From contig NZ_JEMG01000001.1 of the NCBI RefSeq assembly GCF_000600295.1, forward strand, positions 263,459-327,458: DNA of 64,000 nt, written 5' to 3'. The position numbers and the translations under genes were made by a program. The notes below the pieces were generated by a model, which had not been told where the DNA came from, did not search any database, and saw nothing but the letters and a program-made list of their open reading frames with translations. Positions within the stretch are counted from its first letter, which is position 1. Each line of letters begins with the position of its first letter. Below, in pieces: positions 24,875 through 33,773 of the stretch. This DNA is from Hylemonella gracilis str. Niagara R (GTDB lineage Bacteria > Pseudomonadota > Gammaproteobacteria > Burkholderiales > Burkholderiaceae_C).

Positions 24875-26895
24875 GCCGCTTCGGCCTCGGCCATCTTGGC
24901 AAAACCCTTGAAGCCGCTCTTGCGCAGATGGATCAGCAACAGGGAGATGGTGGCCGGCGTGATACCCGAGATGCGTGAAGCCTGGCCCAGGGTTTCTGGG
25001 CGGTGTTTCTGCAGCTTCTGCCGGGCTTCGATGCTCAGGGCCGACACGGCCATGTAGTCCAGGTCCGCAGGCAGCTGGAGCTGCTCGTAATGGGCTGCGC
25101 GCTCCACTTCGTCCCGTTGGCGGTCGATGTAACCCGCGTACTTGGCCGCGATCTCGATCTGGTCGACCACGGGTTCGTACAGCTCACCCAAGGTTTCACG
25201 TGAAACAACGGCCTGCGGTGGCAGGGTGGGATCTTGTGCTTCACGACCTCCCGAAACCGGCCTGGCGTACTTGCCGCCATCCATGGACATCAGTTCCGCG
25301 TACTTCACGCCGGGGCGGCGCAGCAAGTCAAACAGATGGTATTCATGCTCGATGCCCACCCCCAGCACCCGCTCGGCCTCGGCAGCGGGCAGGATGCGCG
25401 GGTTCACCCAGGTCGATTTCAGGCGTTCTGTTTCACGTGAAACAGCATCCCGCTTGCGGTTGAAGGCATCCCAGCGGGCATCGTCCACCAGGCCCAGCCG
25501 GCGGCCGGTCTCGGTAAGGCGCATGTCGGCGTTGTCTTCCCGCAGCTGCAGACGGAATTCGGCCCGGCTGGTGAACATCCGGTAGGGCTCGGTCACGCCT
25601 TTGGTGATCAAGTCATCCACCAGCACGCCCAGGTAAGCCTGGTCACGGCCGGGCAGCCAGGGCGCCTCGCCCCGGCATTGCAGGGCGGCGTTGATGCCAG
25701 CAAACAGGCCTTGGGCAGCGGCCTCTTCGTAGCCCGTGGTCCCATTGATCTGGCCCGCGAAAAACAGGCCCTGGATCTGGCGGGTCTCGAAGCTGCTCTT
25801 GAGCGAGCGCGGATCGAAATAGTCGTACTCGATGGCGTAGCCGGGCCGCAGAATGTGGGCGTTTTCCAGGCCCCGCATGGAGCGCACCAAGGCCAGCTGG
25901 ATGTCAAAGGGCAGGCTGGTGGAAATACCGTTCGGGTAGTACTCGTTCGTGGTCAGGCCCTCGGGCTCCAGGAAGATCTGGTGGCTGTCCTTGCCCGCGA
26001 AGCGGTTGATCTTGTCTTCCACGCTGGGGCAGTAGCGCGGGCCCACGCCTTCGATCTTGCCCGTGAACATGGGACTGCGGTCAAACCCCGAACGGATGAT
26101 CTCGTGCGTGCGCTCATTGGTGTGCGTGATCCAGCAGGGCATCTGCTGGGGGTGCATCTCGCGGCGGCCCATGAAGCTGAACACCGGCACCTCCCCCTCG
26201 TTCGCGCCCTGGCTGGCGGCGCCGGGCATGCCGTCCCCGGGCTGTTCCGTGCACTGGGAGAAATCGATGGTGCGGCCATCCAGGCGCGGCGGCGTGCCAG
26301 TCTTGAGCCGCCCCTGGGGGAGCTGGAGTTCCTTGAGCCGCGCCGAAAGGCTGACCGCAGGCGGGTCCCCGGCCCGACCGGCCGCGTAGTTGTCCAGGCC
26401 AATGTGGATTTTCCCGTCCAGAAAGGTTCCGGCCGTGAGCACGACCGTGCGGCCACGGAAGGCGATGCCGGCCTGGGTGACGGCGCCAACCACACGATGG
26501 CCTTCCACCATCAGATCGTCCACGGCCTGCTGGAACAGCATCAGGTTCGGCTGGTTTTCCAGGCGGCGGCGGATGGCGGCCTTGTACAGAATGCGGTCGG
26601 CCTGGGCGCGCGTGGCGCGCACGGCCGGTCCCTTGCTGGCGTTGAGGATGCGGAACTGGATGCCGGCCTCGTCCGTGGCGATCGCCATGGCGCCGCCCAG
26701 CGCATCCACTTCCTTGACTAAGTGCCCCTTGCCAATGCCGCCGATGCTGGGGTTGCAGCTCATCTGCCCCAATGTTTCGATGTTGTGGGTCAGCAGCAAG
26801 GTCTTGCAGCCCATGCGCGCGGCCGCCAGGGCGGCCTCGGTGCCGGCATGGCCGCCACCCACAACGATGACTTCAAATTCTTCGGGATACAGCAT
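24871..26895 (-). CDS. mnmG: tRNA uridine-5-carboxymethylaminomethyl modification enzyme MnmG
   Basis: A 674-residue FAD enzyme that with MnmE (encoded at 45159) installs the cmnm5 group on wobble U34 of tRNAs. The FAD-binding N-terminus is [21 protein letters not shown], followed by the GidA signatures [17 protein letters not shown] and [15 protein letters not shown] and the C-terminal [19 protein letters not shown] 26895 (MLYPEEFEV) has AGGAG eight bases upstream; open sequence further upstream is not part of the gene. It is slightly longer than the usual ~630-650 residues because of an insertion after the FPS-like central region ([20 protein letters not shown]). Two perfect parS cores lie inside it, coding for VSRET each time. 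Confidence 0.97.
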   Translation of the reverse strand: MLYPEEFEVIVVGGGHAGTEAALAAARMGCKTLLLTHNIETLGQMSCNPSIGGIGKGHLVKEVDALGGAMAIATDEAGIQFRILNASKGPAVRATRAQADRILYKAAIRRRLENQPNLMLFQQAVDDLMVEGHRVVGAVTQAGIAFRGRTVVLTAGTFLDGKIHIGLDNYAAGRAGDPPAVSLSARLKELQLPQGRLKTGTPPRLDGRTIDFSQCTEQPGDGMPGAASQGANEGEVPVFSFMGRREMHPQQMPCWITHTNERTHEIIRSGFDRSPMFTGKIEGVGPRYCPSVEDKINRFAGKDSHQIFLEPEGLTTNEYYPNGISTSLPFDIQLALVRSMRGLENAHILRPGYAIEYDYFDPRSLKSSFETRQIQGLFFAGQINGTTGYEEAAAQGLFAGINAALQCRGEAPWLPGRDQAYLGVLVDDLITKGVTEPYRMFTSRAEFRLQLREDNADMRLTETGRRLGLVDDARWDAFNRKRDAVSRETERLKSTWVNPRILPAAEAERVLGVGIEHEYHLFDLLRRPGVKYAELMSMDGGKYARPVSGGREAQDPTLPPQAVVSRETLGELYEPVVDQIEIAAKYAGYIDRQRDEVERAAHYEQLQLPADLDYMAVSALSIEARQKLQKHRPETLGQASRISGITPATISLLLIHLRKSGFKGFAKMAEAEAA
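25193..25206. other. parS: parS site inside mnmG
   Basis: The 14-base perfect palindrome GTTTCACGTGAAAC is the core of the bacterial parS consensus. It is read in the mnmG frame as part of VSRETLGEL. ParB encoded at 21043 should load here. Confidence 0.88.
25429..25444. other. parS: Perfect 16-base parS site inside mnmG
   Basis: TGTTTCACGTGAAACA matches the parS consensus at all 16 positions. It lies within the coding sequence of mnmG (residues AVSRETERL), 236 nt from the neighbouring site. Confidence 0.93.
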
Positions 26896-27024
26896 GGGGA
26901 CATCTCCTGTGGCCGCGGCCTTGGGCATCAAGGCAAAACGCACAGACAGAGAGTAGGAGTGCGAGGGGCGAAATTTTACCGGCCCGCCTCTTTTTCCGCC
27001 ATCGCGGCATCTCGCAAGGCTTTG

Positions 27025-27040
27025 TGTTTCACGTGGAACA
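27025..27040. other. parS: parS-like site upstream of mnmG
   Basis: TGTTTCACGTGGAACA has one mismatch to the 16-base consensus. It lies in the intergenic region between mnmG and the flavin reductase gene, so it is not under coding constraint. Confidence 0.8.
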
Positions 27041-27170
27041 AACTGCGCAGCATCCTGGAGCTTTGTCGGGTGAATCCCACAGCGAAGCGGTGCCAGGCCA
27101 ACACCCAGCCTGCAGGCCCAGCTCTGCACGCACATGCGCTGCGCATCGGGTCTGTGGTTCAATGCCGGTC

Positions 27171-27749
27171 ATGAAAGTCCTCGTCTTCGCGGGCAGCACC
27201 CGCCAGCAATCCCTGAACCGGCAACTCGCCCGCGTCACGGCAGCCATGGTCCGCGCCAGCGGCGCCGAGGTCACGCACCTCGAGCTGGGGGACTACGACG
27301 TCCCGCTGTACAACGGCGACCTGGAAGCCCGGGGTACGCCACCCGACGTGGTCCGGCTCAAGCAGGTTTTTTTCGAGCATCCGGCCTGGATCATCTGCAC
27401 GCCCGAGTACAACGCCAGCTACCCGGCCCTGGTCAAGAACACCTTCGACTGGCTCTCCCGCCCGGTCGCAGCCGACCCGGATTGGACCGACGGCTACAAG
27501 GCCACGCGTGGCAAGGTGGTGGGCGTGCTCAGCGCCTCACCAGGTGCCCTGGGTGGGCTGCGCTCGCAAAGCCACCTGGTTCCCCTGCTGCTGAACCTGC
27601 AATGCTGGGTCACGCCGCAAAGTTATGCGCTCGGGCGCGCGGGCGAAGCGTTTGACGCCGAAGGGCAGCTGCTGTCGGACCGCGCCCGCAGTGCCGTTCA
27701 GGCCGTGATTGACCAGGTGCTCTTCGCGGCGCAACGACTCAACAGCTGA
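27171..27749 (+). CDS. NADPH-dependent FMN reductase family protein
   Basis: A 192-residue flavodoxin-fold oxidoreductase. The FMN phosphate loop is FAGSTRQQSLNRQLA and the family block TPEYNASYPALVKNTFDWLSR is complete, with GKVVGVLSASPGALGGLRSQ. Members reduce FMN, quinones or azo dyes with NAD(P)H. ATG 27171 (MKVLVFAGS) is the natural start; ATG 27162 would add three residues. It is transcribed away from mnmG, and the YkgJ-type gene follows after 18 nt, perhaps as an operon. Confidence 0.9.
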   Translation: MKVLVFAGSTRQQSLNRQLARVTAAMVRASGAEVTHLELGDYDVPLYNGDLEARGTPPDVVRLKQVFFEHPAWIICTPEYNASYPALVKNTFDWLSRPVAADPDWTDGYKATRGKVVGVLSASPGALGGLRSQSHLVPLLLNLQCWVTPQSYALGRAGEAFDAEGQLLSDRARSAVQAVIDQVLFAAQRLNS

Positions 27750-27767
27750 CTGAACTATCTCCCGGCC

Positions 27768-28067
27768 ATGGATTGCCGCCCCGGCTGCGCCGCCTGCTGC
27801 ATCGCGCCCTCCATCTCCAGCCCTATCCCGGGCATGCCGGTGGTCAATGGCATCAGCAAGCCAGCCGGCGTGCCCTGCATCCAGCTGGACGAACAGCTGC
27901 GCTGCAAGCTCTTCGGCCGGCCCGAGCGACCCGCTGTCTGCGGCAGCCTGATGCCCACGCCCGAGATGTGCGGCAACAGCCGGGCCCAGGCCCTGCGTTT
28001 TCTGGGCTGGCTGGAGCAGGACACCAAGCCCGAGCCGATGGGCCCGCCGGCACCGCCCCCCGCTTAA
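27768..28067 (+). CDS. YkgJ family cysteine-cluster protein
   Basis: A 99-residue protein with the YkgJ/CxxCxxxCC-type cluster: CRPGCAACC at residues 3-11, further cysteines at CIQ, CKLF, VCGS and MCGN, and the motif RPAVC. These proteins bind a metal, probably zinc or iron; the function is not established. The gene converges on copA, and their stop codons overlap in the palindrome TTAA at 28064-28067. Confidence 0.85.
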   Translation: MDCRPGCAACCIAPSISSPIPGMPVVNGISKPAGVPCIQLDEQLRCKLFGRPERPAVCGSLMPTPEMCGNSRAQALRFLGWLEQDTKPEPMGPPAPPPA

Positions 28068-30376
28068 GACCCCTTCCAGCGCCGCAGCAACAAGGCATTG
28101 CCCATCACGCTGACGGAGCTCAAGGCCATGGCCGCGCCGGCCACCACCGGACTCAGCACGCCCAAGGCCGCCAGGGGAATGCCAGCCACGTTGTAGATGA
28201 AAGCCCAGAACAGGTTCTGGCGGATCTTGCGCACGGTACGGCGAGAGATGTCCAGCGCCGCCTCCACCAGGGCCGGATCACCTCGCATCAGGGTGATGCC
28301 CGCCGCATGCATGGCCACGTCGGTGCCATTGCCCATGGCGATGCCGACATCGGCGGCAGCCAGGGCAGGCGCGTCGTTCACGCCGTCGCCCACCATGGCG
28401 ACGACGTGCTGGCCCTCGCGCAAGGCCCGCACCTGGGCGGCCTTGTCGCCGGGCAATACATTGGCCAGCACTTCCCCATGCTCCGGCCGCAGGCCCAGCC
28501 GGCGTGCCATGGCCTGCGCAGCGCCCGGGTTGTCACCGGAAATCATCACCAGGCGCAGGCCCCGATCACGCAAAGCCAACAAGGCGGCCGCCGCGCCCGG
28601 CTTGGGTTCGTCACCAAAGGCCAGCAGGGCGCGCGCATGCACCTGTGCGAGCGCCTTGCCCTCCCCAGTACTATTCACGGTTTCGGCCAGCACGGACACC
28701 GTGGCGCCCTGCGCCTGCAAGGCCGTCGCCGCCTCCTCCAACGCGCCAAGCGACACGCCCAGCTCGGTCATCCAGCGCAGGCTGCCAATGCGCCAAGTCC
28801 TGCCCTGAACTTCGCCCTGCGTGCCCCTCCCCGGCACAGCCTGCACGGCATCCGGCGCGGGCCAGCTCACGCCCCGCTCGCGCGCCAGCTGCAATACGGC
28901 TCTGGCCAGTGGGTGCTCGCTTCCACTCTGCATGCTGGCCACCGCCTGCAACAAGGCGGACTCATTCTGGCCTGGCGCAACCTGCAAAGCCGTCAGGCGA
29001 GGTTGGCCCACGGTCAAGGTGCCGGTCTTGTCGAAGGCCACCGTGTCGACCCGGTGTGCCAGCTCCAGGGCCTGGGCGTCCTTGATCAGGATGCCGCGCC
29101 GTGCCGCCACGCCGGCACCGGCGATGAGGGCCGTGGGCGTGGCCAGGCCCAAAGCGCAGGGACAGGCGATCACCAGCACAGCGACGGCGTGCATCAGCGC
29201 GGCTTCCATGTCCGCACCGCGCCAGAGCCAGCCGCCGAGTGTGAGCAAGGCCAGCACCAGCACCACGGGCACAAAAACCGCAGAGACCTGATCGACCAGT
29301 CGCTGGATCGGTGCCTTGGCCGCCTGCGCGTCCTCCACCAGGCGGATGATGCGCGCCAGCACCGTCTCGCTGCCCGTGGCCGTAACCCGCAGCACGACAC
29401 GGCCCTCCCCGTTGACCGAGCCGCCGGTCAGCACCGCGCCGGGGGCCTTGCCCACCGGCAGGGGTTCACCAGTCAGCATGGATTCGTCCACCTGGGTCTC
29501 GCCGTCCAGCAGCAGGCCATCTGCGGGAATGCGTTCGCCAGGACGCACGGCCACACGATCCCCCACCATCAATTCGCTGATTGGGATGTCGGTTTCGTCC
29601 TGCGGCGCCAGCTCGGACCCCAGCCAGTGCGCCAGCTCGGGCCGCAGCGCGTGCAGGGCACGGATGGCGGCCGTGGTCTGGCGCTTGGCACGAACCTCCA
29701 GCCACTTGCCCAGCAGCACCAGGGTGATGACCACGGCGCTGGCTTCGAAGTAAAGATGAGGCTGTACCGCAGTGTGAGCGCCCGCATGCACATCCGAAGA
29801 CGCCGTCCACCAGAGCCAGACCGACAGGCCCCAGCCCGCGCTGGTGCCCAGCGCCACCAGCAGGTCCATATTGCCCGTACGGCTCTTCAAGGCGTGCCAG
29901 GCGCCACGGTAGAACCGTGCCCCGAGGATGAATTGCACTGGTGTAGCCAGCACGAACTGCAGCCAGGCGGGCAACATCCAAGCCTGACCGCCCTGCCCCA
30001 GGCTCAACCAGCCCAGCAGCATGGGCAAGACCAGCGGCAGCGACAACACGGCGCCCAGGGCCACCGGCGCAAAACCGGCCCAGGGAGAAAGGTCCTCGTG
30101 CATCAGCGCATCGGCGGCACGGGGCTCGTAACCGGCGCTGCGGACGGCGCGTCGGAGCTGGGCCGCTTCATCGGGTGCGTCCGGCCGGTACGTGACGCGG
30201 GCAGTCTCGGTGGCCAGATTGACCACCGCGTCCTGCACGCCAGGTACTTTCTTCAAGGCCTTTTCCACCCGCAGCACACAGGCCGCGCAGGTCATGCCGC
30301 CGATGCCCAGATCCAGCGTGCTGAGCGCTTGCGCCGGACGGGCTGACGTGGGAAGGGGAGTGTTGATCGTGTCCAT
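28064..30376 (-). CDS. copA: Copper-exporting P1B-type ATPase CopA
   Basis: A 770-residue inner-membrane pump that expels Cu(I) from the cytoplasm. One N-terminal heavy-metal domain carries GMTCAAC. Eight hydrophobic segments include the metal-binding CPC in [15 protein letters not shown]. The phosphorylation site is DKTGTLTVG, and the hinge is [19 protein letters not shown] 30376 is chosen because the earlier in-frame ATG (30385) falls inside the predicted -10 hexamer. The MerR-type promoter places the transcript start at or next to this ATG, so the mRNA may be leaderless. The gene faces copZ-cueR. Confidence 0.95.
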   Translation of the reverse strand: MDTINTPLPTSARPAQALSTLDLGIGGMTCAACVLRVEKALKKVPGVQDAVVNLATETARVTYRPDAPDEAAQLRRAVRSAGYEPRAADALMHEDLSPWAGFAPVALGAVLSLPLVLPMLLGWLSLGQGGQAWMLPAWLQFVLATPVQFILGARFYRGAWHALKSRTGNMDLLVALGTSAGWGLSVWLWWTASSDVHAGAHTAVQPHLYFEASAVVITLVLLGKWLEVRAKRQTTAAIRALHALRPELAHWLGSELAPQDETDIPISELMVGDRVAVRPGERIPADGLLLDGETQVDESMLTGEPLPVGKAPGAVLTGGSVNGEGRVVLRVTATGSETVLARIIRLVEDAQAAKAPIQRLVDQVSAVFVPVVLVLALLTLGGWLWRGADMEAALMHAVAVLVIACPCALGLATPTALIAGAGVAARRGILIKDAQALELAHRVDTVAFDKTGTLTVGQPRLTALQVAPGQNESALLQAVASMQSGSEHPLARAVLQLARERGVSWPAPDAVQAVPGRGTQGEVQGRTWRIGSLRWMTELGVSLGALEEAATALQAQGATVSVLAETVNSTGEGKALAQVHARALLAFGDEPKPGAAAALLALRDRGLRLVMISGDNPGAAQAMARRLGLRPEHGEVLANVLPGDKAAQVRALREGQHVVAMVGDGVNDAPALAAADVGIAMGNGTDVAMHAAGITLMRGDPALVEAALDISRRTVRKIRQNLFWAFIYNVAGIPLAALGVLSPVVAGAAMALSSVSVMGNALLLRRWKGS

Positions 30377-30383
30377 GCACGGC

Positions 30384-30414
30384 ATTCTGAACCTTGCCCT
30401 TGTGTCAAGGTCAA
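30384..30414 (-). promoter_or_regulatory. CueR-type operator/promoter of copA
   Basis: On the minus strand, -35 TTGACC (30414-30409) is followed by a 19-base spacer and -10 CAGAAT (30389-30384). The dyad ACCTTG-N9-CAAGGT (30391-30411) fills the spacer. The long spacer is the hallmark of MerR-family activated promoters. Confidence 0.85.
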
Positions 30415-30473
30415 GCCTCCTGCAGTTCCCATGGTTTGCCAGCGCACGCTACGGTCTGCTTGCACATCAGCAC

Positions 30474-30504
30474 TTGACCTTGCCATGGGGTCAAGGTTGA
30501 AAAT
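30474..30504 (+). promoter_or_regulatory. CueR-type operator/promoter of copZ-cueR
   Basis: -35 TTGACC (30474-30479), 19-base spacer, -10 GAAAAT (30499-30504), with the same dyad ACCTTG-N9-CAAGGT at 30477-30497. The two operators have identical arms, so one regulator should control both directions. Confidence 0.85.
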
Positions 30505-30563
30505 GGCAAGCACAGACCGGCATATGCCGGATGCAGCACCCCAACATTCCGGAGGAACGCCCC

Positions 30564-30761
30564 ATGAACCAGTCCTTCACCGTCACCGGCATGAGCTGTG
30601 GTCATTGCGAAAAGGCCGTCACCCAGGCCATCCGCCAAATCGATCCACAGGCAGAAGTCCGGATCGACCGCAGTCACAACCTCGTCCAGGTCCAATCGCA
30701 ACAGCCGCGCGAGGCCCTGAGCCGCGCCATCACGGAAGAGGGTTATGCCGTCGCTGCCTGA
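30564..30761 (+). CDS. copZ: CopZ-like copper chaperone (HMA domain)
   Basis: A 65-residue single heavy-metal-associated domain with the copper site GMSCGHC near the N-terminus, and the ferredoxin-like fold running to EEGYAV. It should carry Cu(I) to CopA and to the sensor CueR. ATG 30564 has a perfect GGAGG upstream. Its last 17 bases overlap the start of cueR, so the two are one transcription unit controlled by the 30474 promoter. Confidence 0.9.
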   Translation: MNQSFTVTGMSCGHCEKAVTQAIRQIDPQAEVRIDRSHNLVQVQSQQPREALSRAITEEGYAVAA

Positions 30762-31206
30762 GCCCTCGCGCGACCCGGACCGCTGGCCGATCCCCATCGG
30801 TCAGGCCGCCCAACGCTCGGGCATCTCGGCCAAGATGGTGCGGCACTACGAGTCGTTGGGCCTGCTGTCGCAAGTGGCCCGCACAGACAGCGGCTACCGG
30901 CAGTACGGCGAAATCGAGGTGCGTCAGCTGCGCTTCATCCGGCGCGCGCGCGACCTGGGTTTTTCCATCGACGAAATCACCGAGCTGCTGGGGCTGTGGA
31001 GCAACCGGGGCCGCGCCAGCGCCAGCGTCAAGCGCATTGCCCAGCGGCATGTGGACGAACTGTCAGTGCGCATCGCGTCGTTGCAGGCCATGCAGCGCAG
31101 CCTCAAGGAGCTGCTGCACGACTGCCACGGCGATGAGCGGCCGGACTGCCCCATCCTGGATGACCTCGCGGGCGACACCGATCGCCCATCTGTTTCAATC
31201 AACTGA
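30745..31206 (+). CDS. cueR: MerR-family copper-responsive regulator, CueR-like
   Basis: A 153-residue activator. The N-terminal winged helix reads IPIGQAAQRSGISAKMVRHYESLGLL, then the dimerisation helix, then the metal loop CHGDERPDC. Two cysteines separated by seven residues are the CueR-type Cu(I)/Ag(I)/Au(I) site. An N-terminal extension of about 15 residues precedes the domain. Position beside copZ and copA, plus two matching operators, support the copper assignment. Confidence 0.9.
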   Translation: MPSLPEPSRDPDRWPIPIGQAAQRSGISAKMVRHYESLGLLSQVARTDSGYRQYGEIEVRQLRFIRRARDLGFSIDEITELLGLWSNRGRASASVKRIAQRHVDELSVRIASLQAMQRSLKELLHDCHGDERPDCPILDDLAGDTDRPSVSIN

Positions 31207-31216
31207 GGAGATGTTC

Positions 31217-31420
31217 ATGAAACGCAATGTCGGCGGTATCGACCGCGCGCTCCGCATCACGGTCGGCCTGGTGCTGATCGTCCTGGCCCTCACGGGTGTC
31301 GTTGGCTGGTGGGGCTGGCTGGGCCTGCTGCCGCTGGCCACGGGGCTGATGGGCTGGTGCCCGCCCTATTCCCTGCTGGGCTGGAACACCTGCGCCAACA
31401 AGTCCGGCGACGCCGCCTGA
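31217..31420 (+). CDS. DUF2892 small inner-membrane protein
   Basis: A 67-residue protein beginning MKRNVGGIDRALRITVGLVL, with two hydrophobic segments and the DUF2892 ending MGWCPPYSLLGWNTC. The family (found alone or fused to rhodanese in YgaP) has conserved cysteines and an unproven role in sulphur or metal stress. ATG 31217 has GAGGAG correctly spaced, while ATG 31211 would sit directly on the ribosome binding site. It begins 10 nt after cueR, so it is probably the third gene of the copper transcript. Confidence 0.85.
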   Translation: MKRNVGGIDRALRITVGLVLIVLALTGVVGWWGWLGLLPLATGLMGWCPPYSLLGWNTCANKSGDAA

Positions 31421-31487
31421 GTTCCCCGCACAGGGGCAAGGGGCCCCGGCACCAATACGGTAAAGGGCAAGGGGTACTGGGCCCCAA

Positions 31488-32474
31488 GTGCGGCTGTGTT
31501 CCAATCCAAAACAGCTAGGCCACACCTACCACGGCTTGAACACAGACCACACGCGCCTTCGTCTGCTCGATTGTCTGGACGACGCAGCCAGCGGTATTGC
31601 CTTGTTCGATCCGGACGACAGGCTGCGCTACGCCAACGACTACATGCGCGCCAGCTATGGCATCGCACCCGCCGCCTATCCCAGTTGGGCGGACATGATG
31701 CGCAATTGCTTCCATGCGCGGGTCGGTCTGCTGATCCAGACCGACGACATCGAGGGCTGGTTGCGTGAGATCGGGCAACGGCGACGCCAGACCACCTTGC
31801 GCTGCTTCGAATCCGACATGGTGGACGGCCGCTGGATGCGGGTCACCGAGACCCTGCACGAGAACGGCTGGCTCTTGAATGTGATCACCGACATCTCCAC
31901 CCTCAAAGCCCAGGAGTCCCTGCTGCAGCAGGCCCGTGACCACGCGGTGCAGTTGGCGATCACCGACCCACTCACCGGGCTGTTCAACCGGCGCCATGTC
32001 TTTGAGCAGTTGGGGGCCCTGTTCCAGCAGGCCCGCAGCCTGCGTTATCCCTTGACCCTGGCCGCCATCGACCTGGACCATTTCAAGCAGATCAACGACA
32101 ACCATGGCCACAGCGTCGGTGATCAGGTCCTGACGCACTTCGCGCGCAAGCTAGAAGCGCGGCGCAGGCCGCAGGATCTGGTGGGCCGCATCGGTGGCGA
32201 AGAATTCCTGATGGCCTTGCCCAACACCACCGTCCAAGGAACACGTCAGGTACTGACGCGCTTGCGCCAGGATCTGAGCGACAGCCGACCCGTGCCGGAC
32301 CATCCGCAACTGCGCCTGAGTTTTTCAAGCGGCCTGGCCCAGATCAAGGCGCAGGACACCGATGCCTCCGCGCTCTACCAGCGGGCGGACCGTGCCCTCT
32401 ACGGGGCAAAAAATGCAGGCCGGGCCAGAGACCTCGATGACGATGCGCCCACCACCTCCGCGAAGCAGCGCTGA
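31488..32474 (+). CDS. PAS-GGDEF diguanylate cyclase (soluble)
   Basis: A cytoplasmic protein of up to 328 residues with a PAS-like domain (about 20-140: LDCLDDAASGIALFDPDDRLRYAN) and a GGDEF domain (about 160-315). The active site is GGEEF, and the inhibitory site RPQD lies five residues before it, so it should make c-di-GMP with product feedback. The start is unclear: GTG 31488 is the first in frame but has no good ribosome binding site, and TTG 31536 would lose only the leading 16 residues. No membrane segment is present. Confidence 0.88.
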   Translation: MRLCSNPKQLGHTYHGLNTDHTRLRLLDCLDDAASGIALFDPDDRLRYANDYMRASYGIAPAAYPSWADMMRNCFHARVGLLIQTDDIEGWLREIGQRRRQTTLRCFESDMVDGRWMRVTETLHENGWLLNVITDISTLKAQESLLQQARDHAVQLAITDPLTGLFNRRHVFEQLGALFQQARSLRYPLTLAAIDLDHFKQINDNHGHSVGDQVLTHFARKLEARRRPQDLVGRIGGEEFLMALPNTTVQGTRQVLTRLRQDLSDSRPVPDHPQLRLSFSSGLAQIKAQDTDASALYQRADRALYGAKNAGRARDLDDDAPTTSAKQR

Positions 32475-32613
32475 AGCGGAACCCGGCCTGGCCTTTGCCA
32501 TGGCTTAGTCCATCTTTACACGCGCACAGCGACGGCACACGCGCGGGACATGCAAGCGCCCCAGACTTCATGCACCCCGCCGCTCGTGGCGGGATGGATG
32601 AAAGGATGACGCC

Positions 32614-33129
32614 ATGAAAACACGCATGACCCCGCTGTCGACCGCGATGCTCGCGGCCAGCCTGATGCTGGCCACCTCCACGCTGCCTGCCCCTGCCCTC
32701 GCGGCGCCTCCGGGTCCGCACCAGGGACCCGGACCGGAAATGCACGGGGAACACAAAGCGAACCGCGTGGCAGGGCCCCAGGCCGAGCGCTGGGAAAAAC
32801 GCATGACGGATTTGCATGCCAGCCTGAAACTAACGTCCGCGCAAGCGCCAGCCTGGGAGACCTTCCATGCGGCCCTCAAGCCGCCCATGCAAGCGGCCGA
32901 GCCTGGCCGCGAAGACAAGAAACGCGTGGATTGGGCCCAGCTGAAGACGCCAGAGCGCTTGGATCGCCTGCGCGCCTTGCGCCAGGAACGCGAAGCCGCC
33001 GCGACACGGCGCGAAGATGCAACGCGGACTTTCTACGCCGCGCTGAACCCCGAGCAACAGAAGACTTTCGATGCCCGCACGGCGCAGCCCTTCTTCATGG
33101 AAGAGTCCCGAGGCCCGGGTCCGCGCTGA
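32614..33129 (+). CDS. Spy/CpxP-like periplasmic protein (LTxxQ motif)
   Basis: A 171-residue periplasmic protein with a signal peptide (cleavage near ALAA, residue 31). The mature part is helical and charged, with the LTSAQ motif after HASLK and a second related region LNPEQQ. Spy/CpxP proteins act as periplasmic chaperones or metal-stress sensors. ATG 32614 has a GGATGA-type sequence upstream. The nearby copper genes make metal stress a plausible inducer, but no Cpx-type regulator is adjacent. Confidence 0.85.
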   Translation: MKTRMTPLSTAMLAASLMLATSTLPAPALAAPPGPHQGPGPEMHGEHKANRVAGPQAERWEKRMTDLHASLKLTSAQAPAWETFHAALKPPMQAAEPGREDKKRVDWAQLKTPERLDRLRALRQEREAAATRREDATRTFYAALNPEQQKTFDARTAQPFFMEESRGPGPR

Positions 33130-33148
33130 GGTGTGATCCGCGCGCGGA

Positions 33149-33742
33149 TCAGGCCAGGGGCTTGATGCCGATCAAGAGGCCGTGCAGCCCGAAGGCGAAC
33201 ACGGCCCAGCCGACCAGGCCCAAGGCGACGGTCAGCACAGTGGCCGTCCATCGCCCAGGCGGGTGGGTGACCCCGGCCCGCCGGTCGCGACGCCGCGAAA
33301 GCGCGTAGTTCGCGATGGCCCAGCACAGGAACGCGCCGAAGAGAACCAGATGCGCCAGCATGCCCGTCACCAGCAGGTGGGCCAAGGCCCAGGTCTTGAC
33401 ACCGAGCACCATGGGATGGCCCACACGGGCCTTGAGGTGGTTGCCAGGCACATAGGCTGCCGCCAGCAGCACAAAGGCCAAGACCGTGAACAAGGCCGCC
33501 AGGTGACGCAAGCCCATCGCCATGCCCGGGGAAGACGGCATCCAGACAATGACCGGATGCTCCCGCGCGGCGTCAAACCCCCAGGCGATCAAAGCCAGCC
33601 CGAGCAAGGCCAACAGGGAATACAGCCCTTTCCAGATGCCGGCACCCAGTCGGCTCCGCCAGCGCTCGCGCGCTGCGGGCGCCAGCATGCGGATGGAATG
33701 CACGCCCAAGAACAGCAGCAGGCCGGCGATCAGCAAAGTCAT
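33149..33742 (-). CDS. NnrU family membrane protein
   Basis: A 197-residue inner-membrane protein with about six hydrophobic segments. NnrU landmarks are the N-terminal FLGVHSIRMLAP, the central NHLKARVGHPMVLGVKTWALAHLL and the end of the domain ALSRRRDRRAG. NnrU was named for its link with nitrite/nitric-oxide reduction genes; the biochemical role is not known and no such genes are nearby. ATG 33742 has AAGGAG nine bases upstream. Confidence 0.88.
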   Translation of the reverse strand: MTLLIAGLLLFLGVHSIRMLAPAARERWRSRLGAGIWKGLYSLLALLGLALIAWGFDAAREHPVIVWMPSSPGMAMGLRHLAALFTVLAFVLLAAAYVPGNHLKARVGHPMVLGVKTWALAHLLVTGMLAHLVLFGAFLCWAIANYALSRRRDRRAGVTHPPGRWTATVLTVALGLVGWAVFAFGLHGLLIGIKPLA

Positions 33743-33773
33743 GACACAAACTCCTTGATTGGGTGCGGCCGTA

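Noticed and set aside
27773-30346. A very long plus-strand frame opposite copA
   Set aside because: It is open only because of base composition; the product is low-complexity His/Gln/Arg sequence while copA has every P1B-ATPase motif.
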